From positions 930,001-994,000 of the forward strand of contig NZ_CP136995.1 of the NCBI RefSeq assembly GCF_033110285.1: DNA of 64,000 bases, in the 5' to 3' direction. Both the position numbers and the translations under genes were made by a program. The notes under the pieces are model-generated. The model was given only the letters and a program-made list of their open reading frames with translations. It made no database searches and was not told the origin of the DNA. The DNA comes from Ottowia sp. SB7-C50. Lineage in GTDB: Bacteria > Pseudomonadota > Gammaproteobacteria > Burkholderiales > Burkholderiaceae_C. This document shows, one piece after another, positions 30,288-39,098 of the stretch. Each line of letters opens with the position of its first letter. The stretch's first letter is position 1.

Positions 30288-31490
30288 ATGAGACAAGCCT
30301 TCATCGTCGACGCCATCCGCACGCCCATCGGCCGCTACGGCGGCGCCTTGAGCAGCGTGCGCACCGATGACCTGGGCGCCATTCCGCTGAAGGCGCTGAT
30401 GGCGCGCAACCCGAATGTCGACTGGGCGGCCGTCACCGACGTCATCTACGGCTGCGCCAACCAGGCGGGCGAAGACAACCGCAACGTCGCCCACATGGCC
30501 AGCCTGCTGGCGGGCCTGCCGGTGGACGTACCGGGCGCCACCATCAACCGCCTGTGCGGCTCGGGCCTGGATGCGCTTGGCACGGCAGCCCGCGCCATCA
30601 AAGCCGAGGAAGCTACATTGATGATAGCGGGTGGGGTCGAGAGCATGAGCCGCGCGCCCTTCGTCATGCCCAAGGCCGAAAGCGCCTTCAGCCGCGCCAA
30701 CGCGGTGTACGACACCACCATCGGCTGGCGCTTCGTCAACAAGCTGATGAAGGCGCAGTACGGCGTCGATTCGATGCCCGAGACGGCCGAGAACGTGGCC
30801 ACCGACTACAGGATCGAGCGCGAGGCGCAGGACAAGATGGCCCTGGCCAGCCAGATGAAGGCTGTCGCCGCGCAGAAAGCCGGCCACCTGGCGCGCGAGA
30901 TCACGCCCGTCACCATCCCGCAGAAAAAGGGCGACGCCGTGGTGGTCGACACCGACGAGCACCCGCGCGAGACCAGCCTGGAAAAGCTGGCCTCGCTGAA
31001 AGGCGTGGTGCGCCCCGACGGCACCGTGACGGCTGGCAACGCCAGCGGCGTCAACGATGGCGCGTGCGCGCTGCTGCTGGCCGACGAAGCCACCGCTGGC
31101 AAATACGGCCTGACGCCGAAAGCGCGCGTGGTCGGCATGGCCACCGCCGGCGTGCCCCCGCGCGTCATGGGCATCGGCCCCGCGCCGGCCACCGAGAAGG
31201 TGCTGGCGCTCACGGGCCTCAAGCTCGACCAGATCGACGTTATCGAACTCAACGAAGCCTTTGCCGCCCAAGGCCTGGCCGTGCTGCGCATGCTGGGCCT
31301 GAAGGACGACGACGCCCGCGTCAACGCCTGGGGCGGCGCGATTGCGCTGGGCCACCCGCTGGGCGCCTCGGGTGCGCGGTTGGCGACCACGGCGGTCAAT
31401 CGACTGCACGCCACGGGTGGCAAGTACGCGCTGTGCACCATGTGCATCGGGGTGGGGCAGGGGATTGCGCTGGTATTGGAGCGGGTGTAG
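30288..31490 (+). CDS. pcaF: 3-oxoadipyl-CoA thiolase
   Basis: 400-residue thiolase that splits 3-oxoadipyl-CoA into succinyl-CoA and acetyl-CoA. Catalytic cysteine in NRLCGSGLDALGTAARAI (about residue 90), GGVESMSRAPFV, the histidine motif GHPLGASGAR, and the second cysteine in TMCIGVGQG. The pcaIJF order supports PcaF over a biosynthetic acetyl-CoA thiolase. Bases 30596-30629 inside the gene resemble the 3' half of the dispersed repeat (EEATLMIAGG) although this segment is also a conserved thiolase region, so it may be coincidence. Confidence 0.93.
   Translation: MRQAFIVDAIRTPIGRYGGALSSVRTDDLGAIPLKALMARNPNVDWAAVTDVIYGCANQAGEDNRNVAHMASLLAGLPVDVPGATINRLCGSGLDALGTAARAIKAEEATLMIAGGVESMSRAPFVMPKAESAFSRANAVYDTTIGWRFVNKLMKAQYGVDSMPETAENVATDYRIEREAQDKMALASQMKAVAAQKAGHLAREITPVTIPQKKGDAVVVDTDEHPRETSLEKLASLKGVVRPDGTVTAGNASGVNDGACALLLADEATAGKYGLTPKARVVGMATAGVPPRVMGIGPAPATEKVLALTGLKLDQIDVIELNEAFAAQGLAVLRMLGLKDDDARVNAWGGAIALGHPLGASGARLATTAVNRLHATGGKYALCTMCIGVGQGIALVLERV
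30596..30629 (+). repeat. Possible partial dispersed repeat inside pcaF
   Basis: AAGCTACATTGATGATAGCG matches the 3' hairpin of the repeat family. The encoded residues are also conserved in thiolases, so the match may be conversion or chance. Confidence 0.35.
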
Positions 31491-31504
31491 CGCCTGAGAC
31501 AGCC

Positions 31505-31523
31505 ATACAAAAATTTGTATAAT
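31505..31523 (+). promoter_or_regulatory. Promoter and palindromic operator of toxin-antitoxin module
   Basis: ATACAAA-AA-TTTGTAT is a perfect 7-bp inverted repeat, overlapping a consensus TATAAT -10 at 31518-31523. This is the layout expected for autorepression by the HigA-like antitoxin. No clear -35 is visible. Confidence 0.65.
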
Positions 31524-31539
31524 CGGTCTGTCATCCGGC

Positions 31540-31869
31540 TTGAAACCGGTTGAGTTCGTCGGCAGTTCGTTGGACGATCTCCGCGCCTTTCCGCTGTCGG
31601 CGAGGCGCGAGGCGGGCCATCAGATCGATCAGGTTCAGAACGGCGGCGAGCCGGATGACTGGAAGCCCATGAAGACCGTGGGTCCGGGCGTGCGGGAAAT
31701 CCGGATTCGGCATGAGGCAGGCGCTTGTCGTGTCATCTATGTGGCCAAGTTCGCCGATACCGTTTACGTGCTGCATTGTTTCCAGAAGAAAACCGAGAAG
31801 ACGAGCAAAGCCGACCTGGATTTGGCTGCCAAGCGTTATCGTGATTTGCTGCAGGAGCTGAGCCCATGA
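31540..31869 (+). CDS. HigB/RelE-like toxin (phage Gp49-type)
   Basis: 109 residues of the RelE/ParE superfamily subgroup seen in toxin-first modules: DLRAFPLSARREAGHQIDQVQ, VREIRIRHEAGACRVIYVAKF, and the C-terminal VLHCFQKKTEKTSK characteristic of Gp49/HigB mRNA endonuclease-like toxins. No ATG is available; TTG at 31540 is the likely start. Its TGA overlaps the antitoxin ATG (ATGA). Toxin activity is inferred from family and context. Confidence 0.85.
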   Translation: MKPVEFVGSSLDDLRAFPLSARREAGHQIDQVQNGGEPDDWKPMKTVGPGVREIRIRHEAGACRVIYVAKFADTVYVLHCFQKKTEKTSKADLDLAAKRYRDLLQELSP

Positions 31870-32147
31870 ACCGTCAACGATTCACCAGCGTCTGGGACGC
31901 CATCGAGGACACACCAGAGGCGGCAGAAAACATGAGGCTGCGCTCGGTCTTGATGACGGCCTTGAAGAGTCATCTGGCACGCACCGAAATGAGTCAGGCG
32001 CAAGCCGCCAGGCTGCTCGGCGTGACGCAGCCGCGCGTGTCCGATCTCATGCGCGGCAAGATCAACCTGTTCGCCCTCGACGCCCTGGTGAACATGGCCG
32101 CGGCGGCTGGCCTGCATATCGAAATGCGGGTGACCGAAGCCACCTGA
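31866..32147 (+). CDS. HigA-like XRE-family antitoxin
   Basis: 93 residues with a Cro/C1-type helix-turn-helix (MSQAQAARLLGVTQPRVSDLMRGK, residues ~39-62), the usual fold for antitoxins that neutralise HigB/RelE toxins and repress their own operon. Translationally coupled to the toxin. A palindrome over the operon -10 is the candidate operator. Confidence 0.88.
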   Translation: MNRQRFTSVWDAIEDTPEAAENMRLRSVLMTALKSHLARTEMSQAQAARLLGVTQPRVSDLMRGKINLFALDALVNMAAAAGLHIEMRVTEAT

Positions 32148-32180
32148 CGTTCTGGCGTCTGGCTTGGCGCCTGAACCTCC

Positions 32181-33095
32181 ATGATCATCCGCCCCCGCCC
32201 CAACTGGCTGCGCATGCTGTTCGTGCTGCGCGGCTCGGTGCTGCCGCGCATCGTGCCGCAGATTGCGCTGGCCACGGGCTTTGCGATTCTGGTGACGGTG
32301 CTGCACGGGCGGGTGTTCGAATGGAAGGTGCCGCTCAACTTTGTGCCGTTCTCGCTGATCGGCCTGACGCTGGCGATCTTTCTGGGCTTTCGCAACAGCA
32401 CCAGCTATGCGCGCTACTGGGAAGGGCGCACGCTGTGGGGTCAGTTGCTGAACGAGAGTCGCTCGCTCACGCGCCAGGCGCTGACGCTGGTGGCCGCGCC
32501 GCCTGCAACGCGGCGCGAACTCGCCACGCTGCTGATGGCCTTTGTGCACGCGCTGCGCCACCAGCTTCGCGGCACCGACGCGGCGGCCGATCTGGCGCGG
32601 CTGCTGCCGGCCGAGGCGTGCGCGCGGCTGGCGCCGGCGCGCTACAAGCCGGCGATGCTGCTGTTGATGGCCGGCGAATGGATCGGCGCGCGCTGCCGCG
32701 ACGGCAGCCTGCAGCCGGTGCTGGTGCCGGCGCTGGAAGCGCCGCTGAACCGCTTGACCGAAGCGCTGGGCGGCTGCGAACGCATCCACAGCACACCAAT
32801 TCCGTTCACCTACGCGGTCATCATCCACCGCACCATCTACGCCTATTGCGTGCTGCTGCCGTTCGGCCTGGTGGACGCCATCGGCCCGATGACGCCGGTG
32901 ATCGTGGCCTTCATCGCCTATACCTTCTTCGCGCTGGACGAACTGGGCGCCGAGATCGAGGAGCCGTTTGGCGACTCGGCCAACGACCTGGCGCTGAACG
33001 CGCTGTCGAACGGCATCGAGGCCACGCTGCGCGAGATGCTGGGCGAAACGCTGCCGCCAGCGCAGCCGACGGCGGTGGATTACATCGAGACGTGA
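32181..33095 (+). CDS. Bestrophin-like membrane protein (UPF0187)
   Basis: 304 residues. Four hydrophobic helices lie in two pairs (about 24-42, 50-68; and about 215-235, 240-258) around a long cytosolic helical segment, with signature FLGFRNSTSYARYWEGR and the IEEPFGDSANDLALN motif. Bacterial bestrophin homologues form pentameric channels, cation-selective in studied cases. It is an isolated gene, 33 bases after the antitoxin gene. Confidence 0.9.
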   Translation: MIIRPRPNWLRMLFVLRGSVLPRIVPQIALATGFAILVTVLHGRVFEWKVPLNFVPFSLIGLTLAIFLGFRNSTSYARYWEGRTLWGQLLNESRSLTRQALTLVAAPPATRRELATLLMAFVHALRHQLRGTDAAADLARLLPAEACARLAPARYKPAMLLLMAGEWIGARCRDGSLQPVLVPALEAPLNRLTEALGGCERIHSTPIPFTYAVIIHRTIYAYCVLLPFGLVDAIGPMTPVIVAFIAYTFFALDELGAEIEEPFGDSANDLALNALSNGIEATLREMLGETLPPAQPTAVDYIET

Positions 33096-33102
33096 ATCAC
33101 GA

Positions 33103-33225
33103 CACCCCTTGAGTCGCCTGCGGCGCCTTCCCCCTGGAAAGGGAACGCACGCGATGGCCAGGGGAACCCCGTCCATGCGTGCCCTCGAACGGCCTGCTCT
33201 GCGGCCTTCGGGGCGTGGCGGCAGG
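33103..33225 (+). repeat. Second repeat family (R2), copy 2 (diverged)
   Basis: Starts CCTTGAGTCGCCTGCGGCGCC right after the bestrophin gene, then a C run/A-G run pair, and ends GGCCTGCTCTGCGGCC. The middle differs from the other copies. It fills most of the gap between two convergent genes. Confidence 0.65.
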
Positions 33226-33228
33226 GCC

Positions 33229-33879
33229 TCACCGCCCCCAGCCGGGCACCTGCCAGTTGCGCCATACCGACACCAGCCGCAGGCCCGCCGTGAAGACCAC
33301 CGTCGCGGTCAGCGGCAGCCAGGGCGGCAGGCCGGCGCGCAGCAGCACGATGTAGACCCAGCCGCCGACAAAGGCCCACAGCGCGTAGGGCCGGTGGTCG
33401 TTCAAGGCGCGCGGCACCTCGTTAACCAGAATATCGCGCAGCACGCCGCCAAACACGCTGGTGATGACGCCCATCAGCACCGCCACCAGCGCCGGCTGGC
33501 CCAGCGCCAGCGCCAGGTCCACCCCCACGGCAGTGAACAAGCCCAGGCCCAGCGCGTCGGGCCACAGGATGGCGCGCTCGGTCGGCTCCACGTGCTGCTG
33601 GCGCATGAACAGCATGGCCAGCAGGCACAGCGCCAGCAGCGCCCACAAGAATTCAATGTGCCGCACCCAGAAGAACGGCCGCTGGTCCAGCAGCAGGTCG
33701 CGCAGCGTGCCGCCGCCAAACGCCGCCGCAAACGCCACCACGCACACGCCCACGGCATCCAGCCGCTTGCGCTTGGCCTCGACCACGCCCGACAGGGCGA
33801 ACGCCAGCGTCGCCGCCGATTCGAGCACGGTGCGCAGCCAATCGCCCCAGGCGGGCGGCAGGGAAGGGAGCCAGTCCAT
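33229..33879 (-). CDS. TRIC-family cation channel (UPF0126)
   Basis: 216 residues in two repeated halves of three membrane helices, each with a Gly-rich kink: AFGGGTLRDLLLDQRPFFW and SVFGGVLRDILVNEVP, the family signature. TRIC proteins are trimeric monovalent cation channels. The start is the ATG at 33879 (MDWLPSLPP); the longer frame to 33969 has no support. It is divergent from the TauE gene. Confidence 0.9.
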   Translation of the reverse strand: MDWLPSLPPAWGDWLRTVLESAATLAFALSGVVEAKRKRLDAVGVCVVAFAAAFGGGTLRDLLLDQRPFFWVRHIEFLWALLALCLLAMLFMRQQHVEPTERAILWPDALGLGLFTAVGVDLALALGQPALVAVLMGVITSVFGGVLRDILVNEVPRALNDHRPYALWAFVGGWVYIVLLRAGLPPWLPLTATVVFTAGLRLVSVWRNWQVPGWGR

Positions 33880-34053
33880 GGGCGTCGATTGTGCCGCTAC
33901 AGTGGGCCTGTTCGGCGATGGCGAAGTGGCGCGGCGGTGAAGGTGGACTCTGCGCCATCTGTCACCCACGTCGCGCGCGGACGGTCAGCCCGAACGCTAT
34001 GATTTGTGAAGCGATAGACGCTGATTGAGCCAGCGCTGAGCACCATTTCACCC

Positions 34054-34803
34054 ATGATCCCCATCACCGACTGGCATTTCTACGCCGTGGCCGTGCCGGC
34101 CGTGCTGCTGCTGGGCATCAGCAAGAGCGGCTTTGGCGCGGGTTTCGGCTCGCTGGCGGTACCGCTGATGGCCATGGTGGTCACCGTGCCGCAGGCCGCG
34201 GCCATCCTGATGCCGGTGCTGCTGGTGATGGACCTGCTGGGCATCGCCGCCTTCCGCAAGGATTTCGACCGCGCGTTGCTCAGGTTTCTGCTGCCCTGGG
34301 GCTTGCTGGGCATCGTCATCGGCACGCTGTCGTTCAGGCTGCTGCAGCCGCGCTGGGTGGCGGGCATCGTGGGTGTGTTCACGCTGCTGTTTCTGGCGCA
34401 GCGGCTGTTGTTTCCGCCCCGGGCCGACCAGCCGGCGCCGCCGCGCTGGGCCGGCGCGCTGCTGTCGGCCACGTCGGGCTTTACCAGCTTCGTGGCCCAC
34501 GCGGGCGGCCCGCCCATCAACGCTTACGCCATTCCGCTGCGGCTGACGCCGGTGCGTTTCACCGGGACGATGGCGTTCTATTTCTTCGCCATCAACCTGG
34601 CCAAGTGGGTGCCGTACGGCTGGCTCGGCCTGCTGGACTGGCGCAACCTGGCGACGTCGCTGGTGCTGCTGCCGCTGGCGCCGCTGGGCGTGTGGACCGG
34701 TGTGCGCATCGCCCGCCGCATTGACCAGAAGCTGTTCTACCGCTTCATCTACGTGGGCATGCTGCTGACGGGGATCAAGCTGGTGTGGGATGGCTTTTCG
34801 TAG
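34054..34803 (+). CDS. Sulfite exporter TauE/SafE family permease
   Basis: 249 residues with about eight hydrophobic helices and the family repeat motif (SGFGAGFGSLAVPLMA; SGFTSFVAHAGGPPINAY). Members export sulfite, sulfoacetate or related organosulfur anions; the substrate cannot be assigned from context. The 174 bases upstream are shared with the divergent TRIC gene and should contain both promoters. Confidence 0.88.
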   Translation: MIPITDWHFYAVAVPAVLLLGISKSGFGAGFGSLAVPLMAMVVTVPQAAAILMPVLLVMDLLGIAAFRKDFDRALLRFLLPWGLLGIVIGTLSFRLLQPRWVAGIVGVFTLLFLAQRLLFPPRADQPAPPRWAGALLSATSGFTSFVAHAGGPPINAYAIPLRLTPVRFTGTMAFYFFAINLAKWVPYGWLGLLDWRNLATSLVLLPLAPLGVWTGVRIARRIDQKLFYRFIYVGMLLTGIKLVWDGFS

Positions 34804-34809
34804 CCAGAA

Positions 34810-34861
34810 CGCTACAAAAAATAGAGCTGCACACGCTGGCGGGTAAAGCGCCAGCCATCAA
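34810..34861 (-). repeat. Dispersed two-hairpin repeat, tauE-kef copy
   Basis: Forward on the minus strand: TTGATGGCTGGCGCTTTAC, GCCAGCGTG, CAGCTCTATTTTTTGTAGCG. It fills the gap between the convergent TauE and Kef genes and overlaps the Kef stop codon. Confidence 0.7.
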
Positions 34862-36745
34862 TGAGGTGCGGATCTCGGCGTTGCGGGCTCGAGCGCATCG
34901 GCCTGCCGGCTCCAGCTGGCCAGCGTGCCGGTCTCGGCCGCCTGGCGCAGCGACGCGCGGTCGGCGCGCTCCTGCGCCATCTGCTCTTCGAACTGCGCGC
35001 GGCCGGCCTGGATGGTGGCGACCAGCTTGGCGCGGTCTTTCTGCAGCGGGCGCAGGCGCTCGGCCAGCGACAGGTTGTGGCGCCTGAAGCCCATGGCGGC
35101 GCGGCGCGCCTCGGCGGCGGGGTAGCCCAGCGCCTCCAGCACGCTGCGCGCGCTCATCAGGCTGGATTCGAACAGCTCGCGCTGCACGCGCAGCACGCCG
35201 CGTTCGCGCAGCTGGTACCAGTGGATCATGTCGCGCGCCCGCGCCACCACTTCCAGCTGCGGAAAATGCTCGCGCGCCAGGTCGACCAGCGCCAGCGATT
35301 GTTCGACGTCGTCGATGGCCACCACCAGCAGGCGCGCGCTGTCGGCGCCGGCGATGCGCAGCAGGTCGAGCCGCGTGGCGTCGCCATAGAACACCTGGCT
35401 GCCCAGGGTGCGCGCGGCTTCCAGGATGTCGACGTCGTGGTCGAGGATGGTGGTGCGCACGCCCTGCGCGGCCAGCACGCGCGCCACGATCTGCCCGTAG
35501 CGCCCGAAGCCGGCGATGATGACCGGCGCGTCCTGCGGCTCGGAGATTTCCTCGGCCGTCTTCACGCCCAGCCGGGCGTAGCGCGGCAGCACCAGCCGGT
35601 CGATGGCGATCAGCACCAGCGGCGACAGCAGCATCGACAGCGCCACCGCACCGATCAGCAGCGACGCCGTGTCGGCACTGAACACGCGCGCGCCGGTGGC
35701 GGCCTGGAAGACGACGAAGGCGAATTCACCCCCCCTGCGCCAGCAGCAGCGTGAACACCGGGCGTTCGGCCGGCGGCAGGCCCATCCATCGCGCGACGAG
35801 CCAGATCGCCACCGCCTTCAGCGCCATGAAGGCGACCACGACCAGCGCGATCAAGCCGGGGTTTTTCAGCAGTACGCCAAAGTCGATGCTCATGCCGACG
35901 GCGATGAAGAACAGGCCCAGCAGCAGACCCTTGAAAGGTTCGATGTCGGTTTCCAGCTCGCGCCGGTACTCGCTTTCTGATAGCAGCACACCGGCCAGGA
36001 AAGCGCCCAGCGCCATCGAAAGCCCCACCACCTGCATCAGCGCCGCGATGGCCACCACCAGCAGCAGCGCGGCGGCGGTGAAGATCTCCGGCGTGTCGCT
36101 GCGGGCGATCCAGCGCAGGGCGGGGCGCAGCAGCAAGCGGCCGCCCAGCACGATGGCGGCGATGACGCCGACGATCTTCAGCGCCTCCAGCCACACCGGC
36201 AGGCCGCTGTGCGCGGCGGCGTCGGGCACGCCCAGCAGCGGCACCAGCGCCAGGATGGGGATGGCCGCCACGTCCTGAAACAGCAGGATGGCAAAACCCG
36301 CCTCGCCGCTGGGCGTGCGCAGCAGGTTGCGCTCGCCCATCACCTGCATCGCGATGGCCGTGGACGACAGCGCCAGCCCCAGCGCCGCCACCACGGCCAC
36401 GCGCCACGGCACGCCGGCCAGCAGGGCGGCGCCGGCCAGCAAGGCGGCGCAGCCCAGCACCTGCGCACTGCCCCAGCCGAAGATGGGGCCGCGCAGCTTC
36501 CAGAGGCGGCTGGGTTCCAGCTCCAGCCCGACCAGGAACAGCATCAGCACCACGCCGAATTCGGCAAAGTGCAGGATGGTCTGCACGTCGCTGACGAGGC
36601 CCACGCCCCACGGCCCGATGACGATGCCGGCCGCCAGGTAGCCAATGATGGCGCCCAGCCCGAGTGCCTTGGACAGCGGCACGGCGGCCACGGCAGCGGC
36701 CAGGAAGATCAGGCTCGCGCTCAGCCAGCCGGGGAGGTGTTCCAT
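34858..36745 (-). CDS. Kef-type K+/H+ antiporter (CPA2), frameshifted
   Basis: CPA2 monovalent cation:proton antiporter with about 12 membrane helices followed by a TrkA-N nucleotide-binding domain (VIIAGFGRYGQIVARVL). The first frame (36745 to 35726, 339 residues) ends abruptly at LLLAQGG; the second frame resumes with the last helices and the NAD-binding domain down to 34858. The expected AQGGEFAFV junction is restored if one base is removed from the seven-C run at 35729-35735. As written the antiporter would lack its regulatory domain. A KefF-like flavoprotein gene lies just upstream on the same strand, supporting glutathione-gated KefB/KefC-type function. Confidence 0.88.
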
Positions 36746-36752
36746 GATGAAA

Positions 36753-36799
36753 TGCTATTGTTGTTGTAGCTTATTGCGCAGTCTGGGCTTGCGCTGCCG
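36753..36799 (-). repeat. Dispersed two-hairpin repeat at kefF 3' end
   Basis: Forward on the minus strand: GGCAGCGC, CTGCGCAAT, AAGCTACAACAACAATAGCA. It encodes the last residues of the KefF-like protein and extends to within 8 bases of the Kef start codon. Confidence 0.7.
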
Positions 36800-37416
36800 G
36801 CCTGTCGGACGCAGGAATCTCGGCGCGGTCGACGGCCGCTGCCATGGCCCACGACGGCCAGGTGCGCAGGTGTTCAGCCACTTGCGTGGCGTGCTGGGCA
36901 ATGCGGTCCTGCGTGACGCCGTTGGCGCCGTGCAGCACCAGCGGCGGCAGCCAGCGCATGCCGCACAGGCGCGCCACCTGGTGCAGCGGCAGCAGGTAGT
37001 CGTCGATGGGGTGGCGGTTGTAGCCGCCCGGCGCATACGCCTCCTGCGGGCCGCCGGTGCTGGCCACCACCCACAGGTCCTTGCCCCGCAGCGCCACGCC
37101 TGCGCGGCCGTAGGCCCAGCCCAGCGTCAGCACGTCGTCCAGCCACAGCTTGAGCAGCGGTGGCACCGCATACCAGTGCACCGGAAACTGCAGCACCACC
37201 AGCCGCGCGGCGGCCAGCCGGGCCTGTTCGCGCTCGACGTCGATGTCGTAGTCAGGGTAGCTGGCGTACAGGTCGTTGACGAGCACGCCCGGTTGGCCGC
37301 GCACCGCGTCCAGCACGGTGCCGTTGACGCGCGATGTGCTCCAGTGGGGGGTGCGCCGCGACGACGTAGATGGCGGCGCCGGGCGCGGGCGGCGGCGTGC
37401 TGGGCAGATCGGGCAT
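36771..37416 (-). CDS. KefF-like NAD(P)H-quinone oxidoreductase, frameshifted
   Basis: Flavodoxin-fold protein of about 215 residues that would activate the downstream Kef antiporter. The body shows VNDLYASYPDYDIDVEREQ, LQFPVHWYAVPPLLKLWLD and the GGPQEAYAPGGYNRHPID flavin/ancillary segments of the family. The N-terminus (ATG at 37416, MPDLPSTPP...IYVVAAHP) is in another frame; dropping one base of the six-G run at 37346-37351 joins it to HWSTSRVNGTVLDAV. Third gene in this window broken at a G/C homopolymer. Its C-terminus is encoded by a dispersed repeat copy. Confidence 0.85.
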
Positions 37417-37468
37417 GGCCTAACATTACCGTAATTTCTGCAACCGAAACTGACGAGGAGGGCGCCCG

Positions 37469-38092
37469 ATGCCGGTGCTGGTTGTCGCCAATCCCAAGGG
37501 CGGCGTGGGCAAATCCACGCTGTCCACCAACGTCGCGGGCTATTGGGCCAGCCAGGGCCACGCCGTGATGCTGGGCGACGTCGACCGCCAGCAGTCGTCG
37601 CGCCTGTGGCTGGGCCTGCGCCCGCCCGCCGCACGGCCCATCACGTCGTGGGACGTGCAGCGCGACTTCATCGTGCGCCCGCCCAAGGGCACGACGCACG
37701 TGGTGCTGGACACGCCGGCCGGCCTGCACGGCGGCAAGCTGCGCGAGGTGCTGCGCATCGCCGACAAGGTGCTGGTGCCGCTGCAGCCCAGCATCTTCGA
37801 CATCTACGCCACGCGCGAATTCATCGACCAGCTGGTCGACGCCAAGGGCGCCAGCCAGCGCGACATCGGCCTGGTGGGCGTGCGGGTGGACGAACGCACC
37901 ATCGCGGCCGACCAGCTGCGCCAGTTCACCGAAGGGCTGGGCCTGCCGGTGCTGGGCATGCTGCGGCCGACGCAGAACTACGTGTACCTGGCGGCGCGCG
38001 GGCTGACGATCTTCGACATTGCGCCCGGCCGCGTGGCGCGCGACCTGGAACAGTGGCAGGGCATCCGCGACTGGCTCGACACGCCCGCCTGA
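37469..38092 (+). CDS. ParA-family ATPase (orphan)
   Basis: 207 residues with the deviant Walker A motif NPKGGVGKST at about residues 8-17, VDRQQSS, and LDTPAG as Walker B. The family positions DNA, chromosomes or protein cargo on the nucleoid or membrane. No parB or parS-like neighbour is visible, so it is not an ordinary partition pair; candidates are cargo positioning or a MinD/MipZ-like role. Divergent from the KefF-like gene. Confidence 0.88.
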   Translation: MPVLVVANPKGGVGKSTLSTNVAGYWASQGHAVMLGDVDRQQSSRLWLGLRPPAARPITSWDVQRDFIVRPPKGTTHVVLDTPAGLHGGKLREVLRIADKVLVPLQPSIFDIYATREFIDQLVDAKGASQRDIGLVGVRVDERTIAADQLRQFTEGLGLPVLGMLRPTQNYVYLAARGLTIFDIAPGRVARDLEQWQGIRDWLDTPA

Positions 38093-38159
38093 GGCGCCAC
38101 CGGGCCGCCAGTCACGCGCCGGACAGCGGCGTGCCCGCGCTGCGGGTAGATTGCAGCGC

Positions 38160-38612
38160 ATGAAAACCTTCGAAACCCTCGCCGAGCTGGCCGCCTGCGC
38201 AGGCCAGGAAGTCACCGTGACCGACTGGTACACCGTGACGCAGCAGCACATCGACCAGTTTGCCGACGCCACGGGCGACCATCAGTGGATTCACGTCGAT
38301 GTCGAGCGCGCCAAGGCCGGGCCCTTCGGCACCACCATCGCGCACGGTTACCTGACGCTGTCGATGCTGGCCGGCTTCTTCGACCGCTCGGTCAAGGTCA
38401 AGGGCGTGCGCATGGGCATCAACTACGGCCTGAACAAGGTGCGCTTCATGTCGCCCGTGCCTGCCGGCAGCCGCCTGCGCGTGCGCGTGCACCTGCTGGG
38501 CACCGAGCCGATCGAAGGCGGCATGCAGATCGCCTGGCAATGCACCATAGAGCGCGAAGGCGCCGACAAGCCGGTGTGCGTGGCCGAGCCGCTGTCGCGC
38601 TATTACGTCTGA
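38160..38612 (+). CDS. MaoC-family dehydratase
   Basis: 150 residues, hot-dog fold. The hydratase motif is ADATGDHQWIHVDVERAKAG followed by GTTIAHGYLTLSML, with catalytic Asp and His. Acts on enoyl- or 3-hydroxyacyl-CoA thioesters; R-specific hydratases of this group supply PHA monomers, but the substrate is not determinable. The 67-base gap upstream after parA has no clear promoter. Confidence 0.9.
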   Translation: MKTFETLAELAACAGQEVTVTDWYTVTQQHIDQFADATGDHQWIHVDVERAKAGPFGTTIAHGYLTLSMLAGFFDRSVKVKGVRMGINYGLNKVRFMSPVPAGSRLRVRVHLLGTEPIEGGMQIAWQCTIEREGADKPVCVAEPLSRYYV

Positions 38613-38621
38613 GCGCGGGCG

Positions 38622-39089
38622 CTACGCCCCGCCGAAGCCGTTCTGCCGCCAGGCCTCGAACACCGTCACTGCGACGGTGTTGGACAGGTTGAGGCTGCGC
38701 TGGCCGGCGCGCATGGGCAGGCGCAGCTGTTGCGCCGGGGCGATGGATTCGCGCACCGTGGGCGGCAAACCGCGCGTTTCGGCGCCAAACAGCAGCCAGT
38801 CACCGGGCGCGAACGCCACGTCGTGCACTTGCCGCGTGCCGCGCGTGGTCAGCGCGAACAGCCGGGAGGCGTCGGGCCGCGCGTCGGCGATGAAGGCTTC
38901 CCAACCGGCATGGCGGCGCACCGGGGCGTACTCGTGGTAGTCCAGCCCCGCGCGGCGCAGCAGCTTGTCGTCCATCGAAAATCCCAGCGGCTCGATCAGG
39001 TGCAGCGTGCAGCCCGTGTTGGCCGCCAGGCGAATCACGTTGCCGGTGTTGGGCGGAATCTCGGGCTCGACCAAGACGATGTGGAACAT
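38622..39089 (-). CDS. trmL: tRNA (cytidine/uridine-34 2'-O)-methyltransferase
   Basis: 155-residue SPOUT methyltransferase with the knotted SAM site: [19 protein letters not shown] at the start, [11 protein letters not shown], and the C-terminal [19 protein letters not shown]. It methylates the wobble ribose of tRNA-Leu isoacceptors. Convergent with the maoC gene and 10 bases downstream of comF on the same strand. Confidence 0.95.
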   Translation of the reverse strand: MFHIVLVEPEIPPNTGNVIRLAANTGCTLHLIEPLGFSMDDKLLRRAGLDYHEYAPVRRHAGWEAFIADARPDASRLFALTTRGTRQVHDVAFAPGDWLLFGAETRGLPPTVRESIAPAQQLRLPMRAGQRSLNLSNTVAVTVFEAWRQNGFGGA

Positions 39090-39098
39090 GCCCGTACT

